A stretch of 54,296 bases of DNA from contig JAEEIN010000137.1 in assembly GCA_016281385.1 (NCBI GenBank), positions 1-54,296 on the forward strand, written 5' to 3'. Below are positions 1 to 10,034 of this stretch, one piece after another. This DNA comes from Lachnospiraceae bacterium. GTDB lineage: Bacteria; Bacillota; Clostridia; Lachnospirales; Lachnospiraceae. The translations under genes were made by a program, and so were the position numbers. The notes under the pieces were generated by a model. It was not told where the DNA came from and made no database searches. It was given only the letters and a program-made list of their open reading frames with translations. Position 1 is the first letter of the stretch, and the number at the start of each line of letters is the position of its first letter.

Positions 1-1
1 C

Positions 2-124
2 CTTTCGGATCTTGTGGAAAAAGAAAGAGTTTCCAAGCGCGTATCCGCCAGAGAATACATGCACGAGCATGGTGATGACTTTGACAACGATCTCGACGAA
101 GACATCGACCATGATCTTCATTGA
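2..124 (+). CDS. C-terminal fragment of an upstream CDS with an acidic tail (…EYMHEHGDDFDNDLDEDIDHDLH*)
   Basis: Open frame from the window edge to TGA at 122-124, followed directly by a terminator hairpin. Confidence 0.5.
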   Translation, partial: LSDLVEKERVSKRVSAREYMHEHGDDFDNDLDEDIDHDLH

Positions 125-136
125 TCATAATGTATT

Positions 137-165
137 GCCGCACCTTCGGGTGCGGCATATTTTTT
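137..165 (+). terminator. Rho-independent terminator
   Basis: GCCGCACC-TTCG-GGTGCGGC perfect 8-bp stem followed by a T-rich tract. Confidence 0.85.
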
Positions 166-227
166 GCCTTTTTTGCCTGTTCGTTAAGTGATTATGGTAA
201 AATGGAGAAGTCGGAGGAATATTTTGG

Positions 228-2360
228 ATGGAACAGATCAACGAACGTGAACTGGATCTTCAGCGCGAAAGGGCAAAAAGACAGGAAAGTACCCTTTATG
301 AGAGCATCAATGTCCTATGCGAGGAAGAGGATACAGGCAAGGCTATAAATACATTTCTTAAGATGTCAACGGAGTACTATGATGCTGCCCGTACCATGAT
401 CTATGAAAAAGAGGGTGAGAGTGTCATGATCTGCAAGACCTATGAATATTCCACCAGTCGTGTAACGGGAAGGGGAGGACCTCCCGACAGGTTTCCCATC
501 AGCGTGATGCAGGGTGTCGGAGAACATTTTCTGAAGACCAGCGACCCCCGGATCTTTCGCAGGGAAGATGAAAATTCTCCCTTCCCCTTTGAGAGATTCC
601 CGTATCTTGAAAATATCGCTTTTCTTCCGATGAAGGTAAACGGAAAGATCCTGGGAGTCGTTTCCATGATAAACAGCAGGGTAAGCCTTGACGATCCAAT
701 GATCTTTCGTACCGCCGGCGCATTCTGTCTTAATGCCATATTAAGAAGAAACCAGACCGATGAGGAGCATCTGGTGCTTAACGAGATAGCGGAGAGCTTC
801 CGCTTTGTTGCCTATGTGGATTTTGAAAGCGACCATATGAGAGTGTATCGCGTAAGCGACAGAAAAGGTTTTGCTGCATTAAACGTAAACACCTACTCGG
901 AATTTGTGGCGGCAGGCTTATCCGCCGGTATCGTTCCCGATGACAGGGCAAGGTTCAGGGTTATGACAAGTCCCGGCTATGTTCAGGAGCAGTTTACGAA
1001 GAAGACCACCCTCAGCATGAGCTTTGTTGTTGAAAACGGCGGGGCAAGATTTAATTATGAGCTTCAGTTCATCCGCGGTAACAAAGAGGGTACAAGAGCC
1101 GTCTTATCCCTTGCGGACAATACAGAGATCATCAGGCATGAAACGGATATCCAGAACCGCCTGAAGGAAGCAAAAGAGGTGGCGGAGGCTGCCAGCCATG
1201 CAAAGAGTGTTTTTCTTGCGAAGATGAGCCATGATATCAGAACGCCTATCAACGGGGTCATCGGTATGACGGACATAGCCCGCAAATACATAGATGACAA
1301 GGACAGGGTAATGGACTCCCTTGACAAGATCCATCTTGCCTCCCATCACCTTCTGGCCCTTTTAAACGATGTTCTGGACATGAGCCTTATCGAGAGCGGA
1401 AAAACAAAGATCACGAAAGGTCCCATGAATATCCGCAATTTTGCCGAAAACTGCTGCACCATCATGGAAAGCCAGATCCAGGAAAAGGGCATTACGTTTA
1501 TAAGGAAATATGATGACTTTTCAAGTGAAGAGGTTATGGGGGACGAGCTTCTTTTAAGACGCGCGATCATAAATATCCTGGGCAATGCGGTAAAATTCAC
1601 ACCCGTCGGCGGAGTGATAGTCTTTGCGGTTGAGGAGCTTGAAGCTTCCGACGATGAGATACGGTTTAAGTTTGTGGTAACCGATAACGGAAGAGGCATG
1701 AAGCCGGAATTTGTGGAGCACATCTGGGAGCCCTTTGTTCAGGAGGATACCTCCATCCACACATCATATAAGGGAAGCGGTCTGGGAATGACCATATGCA
1801 AGCAGCTCATCGATATGATGGGCGGTAATGTTTCCGTAAAAAGCGTAGAGAACGAAGGCACCACCTTCGCCATAGAAATATCACTGGAAGTAAACAAGAA
1901 CTTAAGGATCCTTGAACTTAAGGAATCCGAGGTTGATATAAAGGGAGCGCATATCCTTGTTGCGGAGGATAATCCCATAAATGTGGAGATAGTCAAGGAG
2001 ATCCTCACAAGCGAGGGCGCGATACCTGCCATAGCCGAGAACGGTGAGGCAGCCGTGGATCTGTTCTCAAAGGCAGAGCCGGGGCAGTTTAATCTGATCC
2101 TCATGGATATAATGATGCCCGTTCTTGACGGTCTTGAAGCCGCAAAAAGAATAAGAGAGCTTGACCGTGAGGATGCGAGATCGATTCCCATCATCGCCAT
2201 GACGGCCAATGCTTTTGATGAAGATATCAAAAAGTCCAGGGCAGCGGGAATGGATGCGCATTTATCAAAGCCCATCCAGGTTACGGTGATGCTTAAGACC
2301 ATATCATATTTTATCCGTGAAGGAAGAAAGAGTGAAAAGCAGTGGAATACGAGCTCATAA
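228..2360 (+). CDS. Hybrid sensor histidine kinase/response regulator (N-terminal GAF-like region, HisKA, HATPase_c, REC)
   Basis: MSHDIRTPINGVIGM H-box, NILGNAVKFT N-box, GSGLGMTI G-box, REC ILVAEDNPIN…LILMDIMMPVLDG…SKPI. Confidence 0.93.
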   Translation: MEQINERELDLQRERAKRQESTLYESINVLCEEEDTGKAINTFLKMSTEYYDAARTMIYEKEGESVMICKTYEYSTSRVTGRGGPPDRFPISVMQGVGEHFLKTSDPRIFRREDENSPFPFERFPYLENIAFLPMKVNGKILGVVSMINSRVSLDDPMIFRTAGAFCLNAILRRNQTDEEHLVLNEIAESFRFVAYVDFESDHMRVYRVSDRKGFAALNVNTYSEFVAAGLSAGIVPDDRARFRVMTSPGYVQEQFTKKTTLSMSFVVENGGARFNYELQFIRGNKEGTRAVLSLADNTEIIRHETDIQNRLKEAKEVAEAASHAKSVFLAKMSHDIRTPINGVIGMTDIARKYIDDKDRVMDSLDKIHLASHHLLALLNDVLDMSLIESGKTKITKGPMNIRNFAENCCTIMESQIQEKGITFIRKYDDFSSEEVMGDELLLRRAIINILGNAVKFTPVGGVIVFAVEELEASDDEIRFKFVVTDNGRGMKPEFVEHIWEPFVQEDTSIHTSYKGSGLGMTICKQLIDMMGGNVSVKSVENEGTTFAIEISLEVNKNLRILELKESEVDIKGAHILVAEDNPINVEIVKEILTSEGAIPAIAENGEAAVDLFSKAEPGQFNLILMDIMMPVLDGLEAAKRIRELDREDARSIPIIAMTANAFDEDIKKSRAAGMDAHLSKPIQVTVMLKTISYFIREGRKSEKQWNTSS

Positions 2361-2896
2361 GGTCGGCCCGAAGGACTCTGTCCGTTGAGGTGAAACCCGA
2401 CGGAAGGATCGTTGTGAGAGCCCCCCTTACCCTTTCGAAAAGAAGGATAGACCGTTTTCTTCTTGAGAGGGAGGAGTGGATAGAGGATGCACAGAGAAAA
2501 TACGAAAAAAGAAACGAAGCACTGTTAAAGATAGATAAACTGTCCGAAAAAGAAATAAGAGACCTTAAAAACGAAGCCCGCAGGGAACTGACGGCTCTTT
2601 GCGAAGAGTATGCCGATATCATGGGCCTTGATTACAATCGGGTATCCATCAGGACTCAGAGGACCAGATGGGGAAGCTGCAGCAGGGACAGGAATCTTAA
2701 CTTCAACGCCCTTCTTATGCTGGCTCCCGAAGGCGCAAGGCGCTATGTGGTGGTGCACGAGCTTTGCCATTTATGGGAGATGAACCACTCAAAACGCTTC
2801 TGGGACAAGGTCTCAAAGTACTGCCCCGACTGGCGGTACGAAAGAAGATGGCTTAAAAAGAACGGGGATGCCCTTATTGCAAGGCTTCCCGACTGA
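2342..2896 (+). CDS. YgjP-like/SprT-like metal-dependent hydrolase (DUF45)
   Basis: TRWGSCS and VVHELCHLWEMNHSKRFW (HExxH-like, here HELCH) motifs; overlaps the previous stop by 19 bp. Confidence 0.9.
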   Translation: MEYELIRSARRTLSVEVKPDGRIVVRAPLTLSKRRIDRFLLEREEWIEDAQRKYEKRNEALLKIDKLSEKEIRDLKNEARRELTALCEEYADIMGLDYNRVSIRTQRTRWGSCSRDRNLNFNALLMLAPEGARRYVVVHELCHLWEMNHSKRFWDKVSKYCPDWRYERRWLKKNGDALIARLPD

Positions 2897-2905
2897 GGAA
2901 AGAAT

Positions 2906-3766
2906 ATGAGCGACAGAGCAAAACTGAACGTATACAGAGTCCTTCTGGTGACGGCTCTGGTCCTTCTTGTTTACACGAGCAGGGACCGCATCGGAAGGTT
3001 TCTTGCGGGGATCCCCGATGAGGAGCTTTCCTCCGGCATTGAAACCGGAGAGAGCAGCTACAGCGCAAACGGCGAAAGCGCATCAACAAACGGCGGAGTG
3101 GACGGTTTTCTTTCAGCCAGCTACAGGGATGAGCGAAAGCCCAATTATCTCATCGTCAATTCCTTTAACAACGATCCCGTATCCATCGAGTTTACCTGGA
3201 CATCCTACGAGCAGCTTTATTTTGCCACCATCTGCTACTCCATAGATTCGGGACTTTACAACTACTATAAGGGCCTTTCCAGGTATTACGGAGACAACGA
3301 ATACATCAATTACATAAAGGATCCGTTAAACGACCAGTATCTTGATATGCTTGTGGAGAACATCAACGAGATCGCACAGAAGCGCGGTTATTCCGAGGGC
3401 GAGAAGGTCAGGGAGACCATAAACTTTGTGCAGAGCTTTACCTATGCGGACGACAGCGATACTTCAACGGGGGTCGAGTGGCCCAGATACCCGGTGGAAA
3501 CTTTGTATGAGCGGGGAGGGGACTGTGAGGACACCAGTATTCTTCTTGCGGGCCTGCTTTCAAAGATGGGATACGGAACGGCACTCATCAAATATGCGGA
3601 TCACATGGCCGTGGGCATAAAGTCCGACGAAACCGCTTCCGGGGCTTTCTATTCCCTCGACGGCATTGACTATTACTACATAGAAACTACCAACAAGGGC
3701 TGGGACATCGGAGAACTGCCCGAGGAGTACAAGGATAAAAACGCTACGGTCATAGTCATAAACTGA
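2906..3766 (+). CDS. Membrane-anchored transglutaminase-like domain protein
   Basis: N-terminal TM segment; RGGDCEDTSILLAGLL…ADHMAVGI Cys/His transglutaminase-like motifs. Confidence 0.75.
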   Translation: MSDRAKLNVYRVLLVTALVLLVYTSRDRIGRFLAGIPDEELSSGIETGESSYSANGESASTNGGVDGFLSASYRDERKPNYLIVNSFNNDPVSIEFTWTSYEQLYFATICYSIDSGLYNYYKGLSRYYGDNEYINYIKDPLNDQYLDMLVENINEIAQKRGYSEGEKVRETINFVQSFTYADDSDTSTGVEWPRYPVETLYERGGDCEDTSILLAGLLSKMGYGTALIKYADHMAVGIKSDETASGAFYSLDGIDYYYIETTNKGWDIGELPEEYKDKNATVIVIN

Positions 3767-3787
3767 TCTGTGACAAGGGGAGATTTT

Positions 3788-5344
3788 GTGGGGATGGACA
3801 ACAGAGAAGAACTTATTGCGTATATTGAGGAACTGGAAAAAGAAAACAAAAAGCTTCGGAGAAGGACCGTAAGGCTTGAACGTGACGTGATCATGTTATC
3901 AAGCCTTAATGACTGTGCCCTCTATTTAAGGGACTATAACGAGGAGGAGCGAAGCAGGAGCATCATAGAGCTTGCGGAAGCCAAGGAAAAGGCAGAGCAT
4001 GCAAATAAGGCAAAGAGTAATTTCCTGCGGAGCATGTCCCATGAGATAAGGACACCCATGAATGCCATCATGGGAATGGATGAGATGATCCTTAAGGAAA
4101 GCCGTGAAGAGGAAACTCTTAAGTATGCATCCGACATAAAGACCGCGGGGGAGACCCTTCTTTCCATAATCAACGGCATTCTCGACCTTTCCAAGATCGA
4201 ATCGGGAAAGATGGAGATCACCGATTCCGAATATGAACTTAAGGACGTAGTCAATCATGTACTTAACATGACACGCAGCAAAGCCTTTGAAAAGGGACTT
4301 AAGTACAACGTGGAGGTGGATGACGATACACCTGCAATGTTTTACGGCGATGAGTTAAGGCTTCGTCAGATAATGATAAATCTCATAAACAATGCCATCA
4401 AATATACCGAATACGGCAGCGTTGAGGTATTGATCTCCTACGATCCCCAAGGGGGATTTTTAAAGATCGAAGTTAAGGATACCGGGATCGGAATCAGGAA
4501 AGAGGATGCGGAAAGGCTCTTTAAATCTTTTTCCCGACTTAAGGATTCCGTTGAAAGACAGATCGAAGGAACCGGTCTCGGACTCAATATCACAAAGGAA
4601 CTGGCAATGCTCATGGGCGGGGATGTGACCTTTGAGAGTGAATACGGCAAGGGCAGCATCTTCAGGGCATATGTAAAGCATAAGGCCCTGGGGGATCTTA
4701 AGTACAAAGCGGCAAGGGATCTTGTCCCGGAGCCCGGCCCCGGGGACACGGAGATCCTTTTCTCGGCCCCTGCGGTCAGAGTTCTTGTTGTGGATGATAA
4801 TGACATGAACCTTGATGTGATAGGAGCGCTTTTAAAGCCCACGGGCATAAGGGTAAAGGAAGCGGCTTCCGGAATGGAATGCATCGAAAGGCTTAAAAAA
4901 TCCGGCTTTGACCTGGTGCTTCTTGACCAGATGATGCCGGGACTTAACGGCGACGAGACCTTAAGGATGATCAGGGAGGAGCATATCGCCGACGATACCC
5001 CCATAATCGCACTGACTGCGGATGCGGTCATCGGAGCGAGAGAGGAGTATTTGAAGCTTGGCTTTGCGGATTATCTCTCAAAGCCCGTTGCTTACAAAGA
5101 TCTAGAAACCATACTGATGAAGCACCTTCCGAGCGAACTGTATACACTGACCGAGGTTAAAAAGAAAGAGGAAACAAAGCCGAAGGTCCTTGTTGTTGCG
5201 CCTACCACCGAGGAACTTGACGCGATCCGACACATAATGGGGACAAATGCCGACGGAGTTTTTGTCAAGGATGAAGAAAAGGCGGAAAAATATCTGTCAA
5301 AGCACAGTGTTGACTATATTGTGAGAAGGGGGGACGGGAAATGA
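3788..5344 (+). CDS. Hybrid histidine kinase (HisKA, HATPase_c, REC) with a short degenerate REC-like tail
   Basis: MSHEIRTPMNAIMGM, GTGLGLNI, VLVVDDNDMNLDV…DLVLLDQMMPGLNG…SKPV. The ORF track starts at 3770; a GTG (3788) or ATG (3794) after AGGGGAG looks more likely. Confidence 0.9.
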   Translation: MGMDNREELIAYIEELEKENKKLRRRTVRLERDVIMLSSLNDCALYLRDYNEEERSRSIIELAEAKEKAEHANKAKSNFLRSMSHEIRTPMNAIMGMDEMILKESREEETLKYASDIKTAGETLLSIINGILDLSKIESGKMEITDSEYELKDVVNHVLNMTRSKAFEKGLKYNVEVDDDTPAMFYGDELRLRQIMINLINNAIKYTEYGSVEVLISYDPQGGFLKIEVKDTGIGIRKEDAERLFKSFSRLKDSVERQIEGTGLGLNITKELAMLMGGDVTFESEYGKGSIFRAYVKHKALGDLKYKAARDLVPEPGPGDTEILFSAPAVRVLVVDDNDMNLDVIGALLKPTGIRVKEAASGMECIERLKKSGFDLVLLDQMMPGLNGDETLRMIREEHIADDTPIIALTADAVIGAREEYLKLGFADYLSKPVAYKDLETILMKHLPSELYTLTEVKKKEETKPKVLVVAPTTEELDAIRHIMGTNADGVFVKDEEKAEKYLSKHSVDYIVRRGDGK

Positions 5345-6525
5345 TATCCTTTCAGTCTTTTTCAAAGGAGATCGACGAACTTGACCTTGTGGTCAGACAG
5401 TTCGAAGACGAGATAAAGGCACGGACCCTCCTTAAGAACACCTGCGGCATCGTATATGCCAGTCATGAAGCTGACATAGCGGAGCTTACAGGCAGGCTTT
5501 CAAAGACCTTTGATTTTCCCTTTATAGGATGTACGGGTCTGGGAATACTTAATTCCGAAGGATATGCGGACGAGCAGATATCCCTTCTTGTTCTGACTGC
5601 ATCCGATTGCGAATTCAGCGTTGCGTTAAGTGACAGCCTTTCGGAAGCGGATACGGAGGAAGAACTGAGAAAGGCCTATGACGAGGCACGAAGCAGGCTG
5701 CCCGAGAAGGAAAAGGTCATAATCTCATATATGCCGTGGAATTTCGACATTTCCTACGACAAAGTGGTGGCAACCCTTGACAAACTGTCGGAAGGAGTCC
5801 CGGTATTCGGCGGCGTGTCATCGGATACCTGGAGCTTTACGGAGACCGTTGTTTTTACTAACGGGCAGATATCCAGGGACGGAGCGGTAATGCTGCTCAT
5901 ATCCGGAAACATCGATCCGATCCTCAGGATGGAGCAGTCGGTGGTACCGGTACCGAGAACAACGGGAAAGGTAACAAAGGCTTCCGACAGGATCGTTTAC
6001 GAAATAGAGGGTATGACCGCAGAGAATTACCTAGCGAACAAGGGTATACTTCCCGCCAAGACTTCCGTTATGGACGGCTTTATGGTAGCACCCTTCATCG
6101 TATCGAGGGAGGAAGACGGGGAGAAGATCTCAGCTCTCAGAAACCTCGATCACGTGAACCAGGAGAACGGTTCCTGCGGCTTTGTGGGAAATATCGATGA
6201 GGGAAGCGAGATAACCCTTTCCTACATAAGCAAGGATGAGATGAGCAAGTCCGTAAATACGTTTCTGGATAAACTTATTTCGGATATGAAAAAAGAAGGT
6301 ACGGGGAAGTATTCGACGATACTCTGTTCTTCCTGTGCCAGCAGATACTGCCTTATCGTGGCGGACAAGAGTACCGAGGCCAGGGGATATGTTGGGAAAC
6401 TCCCCGAAAATGTGAATTTTCAGGGTGTGTACCTCTTCGGTGAATTCTGCCCCGGCAAAGGGGGAAAGAGCGGCAGATATTATAACCGGTTTAACAATGA
6501 GACCTTTGCAATTTTGGCATTTTAA
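5341..6525 (+). CDS. FIST domain (FIST_N/FIST_C) sensory protein
   Basis: FIGCTGLGIL…VPVFGGVSSD…GFVGNIDEGSEITLSY…SSCASRYCL…GVYLFGEFCPG pattern typical of FIST proteins; ATGA overlap with the upstream kinase. Confidence 0.85.
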   Translation: MISFQSFSKEIDELDLVVRQFEDEIKARTLLKNTCGIVYASHEADIAELTGRLSKTFDFPFIGCTGLGILNSEGYADEQISLLVLTASDCEFSVALSDSLSEADTEEELRKAYDEARSRLPEKEKVIISYMPWNFDISYDKVVATLDKLSEGVPVFGGVSSDTWSFTETVVFTNGQISRDGAVMLLISGNIDPILRMEQSVVPVPRTTGKVTKASDRIVYEIEGMTAENYLANKGILPAKTSVMDGFMVAPFIVSREEDGEKISALRNLDHVNQENGSCGFVGNIDEGSEITLSYISKDEMSKSVNTFLDKLISDMKKEGTGKYSTILCSSCASRYCLIVADKSTEARGYVGKLPENVNFQGVYLFGEFCPGKGGKSGRYYNRFNNETFAILAF

Positions 6526-6551
6526 GGTAAGATATTCATAAGGAGATCCGA

Positions 6552-7163
6552 ATGAACAAAGAGTTTTTAGATCTTAGGGAAGCCGGCTTTGATATTGAAG
6601 CCGGGATCCGATATACCGGCAGCCGGGACAACTATTATTATATGCTGAAAAGGTATTATGATAATGCGGGTCCTGCTTCGGATGCGATCTCCGACTGTCT
6701 CGTGAGGGGAGATCTTTCTTCTTACATGCGCGCGGTTCACTCCATAAAGAGTAATTCCCGAATGATAGGTGCAAATGACCTTTCCAAAATGGCCGAGGAG
6801 CTTGAGTATATGGCCAAGGCTGAGGATAAGGCGGGGGTACTTGAGAAGACTCCTGCACTTCTTGGGAAACTTACTGAAGTGTGCGGGTACTTAAAGCCCT
6901 ACGGAGAACCGGAAGCCGTAAAGGAGAAAAACGATCTTGCCGCAAAGGATGCATTACGCATAGGCCGCGAGATACTGAAGGCTTTGGAGGAACTTGACGA
7001 TAAGAAAGCCACGGAACTTACAAAGCAGCTGATGGAATATCCCTTCGGCCGGAGGCAGAAAAATCTTTTAAAGAGCGCCCTTGACGATATCGCCGATTAC
7101 AGCTATGACGATGCGGCGGAGCAGGTGCTCGAAGCGATCAGAGAGGTGGATGAACAAGTATGA
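6552..7163 (+). CDS. Hpt (histidine phosphotransfer) domain protein
   Basis: AVHSIKSNSRMIGANDLSKMAEELE Hpt signature with HSIKSNS phosphoacceptor. Confidence 0.88.
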   Translation: MNKEFLDLREAGFDIEAGIRYTGSRDNYYYMLKRYYDNAGPASDAISDCLVRGDLSSYMRAVHSIKSNSRMIGANDLSKMAEELEYMAKAEDKAGVLEKTPALLGKLTEVCGYLKPYGEPEAVKEKNDLAAKDALRIGREILKALEELDDKKATELTKQLMEYPFGRRQKNLLKSALDDIADYSYDDAAEQVLEAIREVDEQV

Positions 7164-8530
7164 ATTATGACGTTATTATCGTAGGGGCAGGACCCGGAGG
7201 GATCTATTCCGCATATGAGCTTACAAAGAAGCGCCCTGACCTTAAGATCGGGGTTTTTGATGCGGGATTTCCCCTTGAAAAAAGAAAATGTCCCATAGAC
7301 GGAGACAAGGTTAAGTCCTGCATAAAGTGTAAGACCTGTGCCATCATGTCCGGTTTCGGCGGAGCAGGTGCTTTTTCCGACGGTAAATACAATATCACAA
7401 ACGATTTCGGCGGAACCTTATACGAGTACATCGGCAAGGAGAAGGCTCTTGAACTCATGAGATATGTTGACGACATCAACGTATCCCACGGCGGAGAGGG
7501 CACAAGGATGTATTCCACCGCAGGAAGCGAGATCAAGAAGATCTGCATGCAGAACCGCCTTACCCTTCTTGATGCTTCCGTTCGTCACCTGGGAACCGAC
7601 ATCAACTACATAGTTCTTGAGAATCTTTACGAGGAACTCAGCAAGACCGTTGATTTCCATTTTATGACTCCCGTTTCAAAGATCGCAAAGACCGATGCGG
7701 GCTACAGTATCGAGTATGAAGGCGGCAGCGCGGAGTGTAAGAACCTTATCGTTTCCGCAGGAAGAAGCGGAAGCAAATGGATGGAGCAGGTCTGCAAGGA
7801 CATGGGCATCCCCACCAAGTCAAACCGTGTGGATATCGGTGTCAGGGTTGAGCTTCCCGCAGTCATCTTCTCACACCTTACGGACAAGCTTTACGAGAGC
7901 AAGATCGTATACCGTACCTCGAAGTTCGAGGATAATGTAAGAACCTTCTGTATGAACCCCAACGGTATCGTTGTTAATGAGAATACAAACGGTATCGTTA
8001 CCGTTAACGGACACAGCTTCGAAGATCCCGACAAGAAGACGGAGAACACAAACTTCGCACTCCTTGTGGCAAAGCATTTCTCGGAGCCCTTCAAGGACAG
8101 TAACGGCTACGGCGAAAGTATCGCTAGGCTTTCAAATATGCTCGGAGGCGGCGTTATCGTTCAGCGTTTCGGCGACCTTGAAAGGGGAAGAAGAAGTAAC
8201 CAGAAGAGAATGGACGAGAATACCGTTCGTCCCACTCTTAAGGCTACGCCCGGCGACTTAAGCCTTGTTCTTCCCAAGCGTATCCTTGACGGTATCGTTG
8301 AGATGATCCACGCACTTGACAAGATCGCTCCCGGTACCGCAAACGACGATACACTTCTTTACGGTGTTGAGGTTAAGTTCTACAACATGGAGGTTGCTCT
8401 CGATGAGAATCTTGAGACCAACTACAAGGGTCTTTACTTCATCGGCGACGGCAGCGGCGTTACCCACTCCCTTTCCCACGCATCCGCAAGCGGGGTATAT
8501 GTGGCAAGAAGGATATCCGAAACTTTATGA
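7160..8530 (+). CDS. NAD(P)/FAD-dependent oxidoreductase (FAD-dependent dehydrogenase-like)
   Basis: N-terminal VIIVGAGPGGIYSAYEL dinucleotide-binding motif; C-terminal GLYFIGDGSGVTHSLSHASASGVYVA; ATGA overlap with the Hpt gene. Confidence 0.88.
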   Translation: MNYDVIIVGAGPGGIYSAYELTKKRPDLKIGVFDAGFPLEKRKCPIDGDKVKSCIKCKTCAIMSGFGGAGAFSDGKYNITNDFGGTLYEYIGKEKALELMRYVDDINVSHGGEGTRMYSTAGSEIKKICMQNRLTLLDASVRHLGTDINYIVLENLYEELSKTVDFHFMTPVSKIAKTDAGYSIEYEGGSAECKNLIVSAGRSGSKWMEQVCKDMGIPTKSNRVDIGVRVELPAVIFSHLTDKLYESKIVYRTSKFEDNVRTFCMNPNGIVVNENTNGIVTVNGHSFEDPDKKTENTNFALLVAKHFSEPFKDSNGYGESIARLSNMLGGGVIVQRFGDLERGRRSNQKRMDENTVRPTLKATPGDLSLVLPKRILDGIVEMIHALDKIAPGTANDDTLLYGVEVKFYNMEVALDENLETNYKGLYFIGDGSGVTHSLSHASASGVYVARRISETL

Positions 8531-8547
8531 TACAAAGGAAATGAAAT

Positions 8548-8575
8548 GCCGGCCCCTTAACCGGGCCGGTATTCT
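8548..8575 (+). terminator. Strong GC hairpin, possible terminator/attenuator between the oxidoreductase and ydcF-like genes
   Basis: GCCGGCCC-CTTAACC-GGGCCGGT followed by ATTCTTTAT (only a moderate T tract). Confidence 0.5.
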
Positions 8576-8589
8576 TTATGGGTGTATAT

Positions 8590-9348
8590 ATGGCTTTATT
8601 ATTTATCATCATCGGCATTCTCGGACTTATCTGGTGTCTGATCCCCAGGATCGTCTACGGAGTGCTCAATATCGGAAACATAACCGGGATCATCGTTTTT
8701 CTGGCATTCCTTGCCATCGGTATCTTTTATAAGCGCTTTAAAGCCTTTATAAAAAGAACACGGGATAGGAAGGCGGGAAGGATCTTTCTTGGGGCAGCAG
8801 AGCTTCTTGTTGCCGTGATCGCTGTTTTTACGATCATAGAGACTATATGCATGTTCGGAGCTTCGAGGAAAGGCCCGGACGGGACGGAAACAGTGGTGGT
8901 TCTTGGAAGTTATGTCAACCGCGCCGGCCCCAGCATAATGACTGCAACAAGGCTTAATGCAGCATATGACTACCTTACGGCTCACCCCGATGCAGTCTGC
9001 ATAGTCACCGGCGGACAGGGGGATAACGAACCCTGGCCCGAAGCGGACGCAATGTGCGATTACCTTGTGGAGAGGGGAATTTCGGCAGATCGCATCTACA
9101 AGGAGCGGGAGTCGAAGAATACCAGGGAGAACCTGAAATTTGCCGAAAATATAATAGAGGAGCATTCCTTAAACAAAAAGATAGTCATCGTATCCAACGA
9201 ATTTCATCTTTACCGTGCGGGAAGGATAGCGGACAGGCTTGATATCGACCATACATACATTTCCGCTCATTCACCCTGGGGAATGTTCTCATCATTTTAT
9301 ATAAGGGAGCTGTACGCTATTCTGGCGGACTGGTTTGTTTATTCATGA
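8590..9348 (+). CDS. YdcF family (DUF218) membrane protein
   Basis: TM helices then VVVLGSYVN…VCIVTGGQGDNEPWPEADAMCDYL…ESKNTRENLKFA…IVSNEFHLYRAGRIA. Confidence 0.88.
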   Translation: MALLFIIIGILGLIWCLIPRIVYGVLNIGNITGIIVFLAFLAIGIFYKRFKAFIKRTRDRKAGRIFLGAAELLVAVIAVFTIIETICMFGASRKGPDGTETVVVLGSYVNRAGPSIMTATRLNAAYDYLTAHPDAVCIVTGGQGDNEPWPEADAMCDYLVERGISADRIYKERESKNTRENLKFAENIIEEHSLNKKIVIVSNEFHLYRAGRIADRLDIDHTYISAHSPWGMFSSFYIRELYAILADWFVYS

Positions 9349-9962
9349 AAGAGATAAAGTTAACTGACAGGATTTCATATCTGCCGGCGGTGGAGCATCC
9401 TCTTTCCGCGGATATCGTGCTTGTAAGGGGTGACAGCGGGCTCTTTGTTTTTGATGTGGGAAACTGTGATGCCGCCACCACTTATCTTAACGAGCTTCAT
9501 ATGCACAAGACTGTGATCCTTTCCCATTTCCATTCGGATCATACCGCAAGGCTTGAGGATACGGTGTTTGACGAGCTTTACGTCGGGAATCAGACCTTTA
9601 AGTCCGTAAGGCAGGGCACAACGGTGACCGAGCCTGTGGTCCTTGAGGACGGTATTAAAGTCCGTATTGTTCCCATTCCGTCCACCCATGCAAAGGGATC
9701 CCTTCTTATGGTGGCGGATGGTGTTGTTTTTACGGGAGATGCGACTTATGCCATGTGGAAGGACGGGAAGGTGATCTACAATTCCCAGCTTCTTAAGGGG
9801 ACCATCGATACCCTTAAGGCGCAGCCGGAGGATAAGTGTTACTTAAGCCACGACGGCGGGGTCATAAGGAAGAAGGAAGCGATACTTAAGCTGCTTACGG
9901 GGATATATGCAAAAAGGACATCCGACAGTCCGTACATCGTTCTTAACGACGATGAGTGTTAA
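9345..9962 (+). CDS. MBL-fold metallo-hydrolase
   Basis: ILSHFHSDHTARLED (HxHxDH), STHAKGSLLM, VFTGDATY motifs. Confidence 0.9.
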   Translation: MKEIKLTDRISYLPAVEHPLSADIVLVRGDSGLFVFDVGNCDAATTYLNELHMHKTVILSHFHSDHTARLEDTVFDELYVGNQTFKSVRQGTTVTEPVVLEDGIKVRIVPIPSTHAKGSLLMVADGVVFTGDATYAMWKDGKVIYNSQLLKGTIDTLKAQPEDKCYLSHDGGVIRKKEAILKLLTGIYAKRTSDSPYIVLNDDEC

Positions 9963-10034
9963 TTGGACGTTTAAACCCATTTGATATCATTAGTGATCAG
10001 TCGGGAACTTTTTGATTTTTTACGGAGCATTTTA

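Noticed and set aside
121-348. 75-aa plus-strand ORF
   Set aside because: Begins inside the terminator region and overlaps the kinase start in another frame; no RBS
4438-5031. 197-aa minus-strand ORF within hybrid kinase
   Set aside because: Ser/Leu-rich reverse-frame artefact of kinase/REC coding sequence
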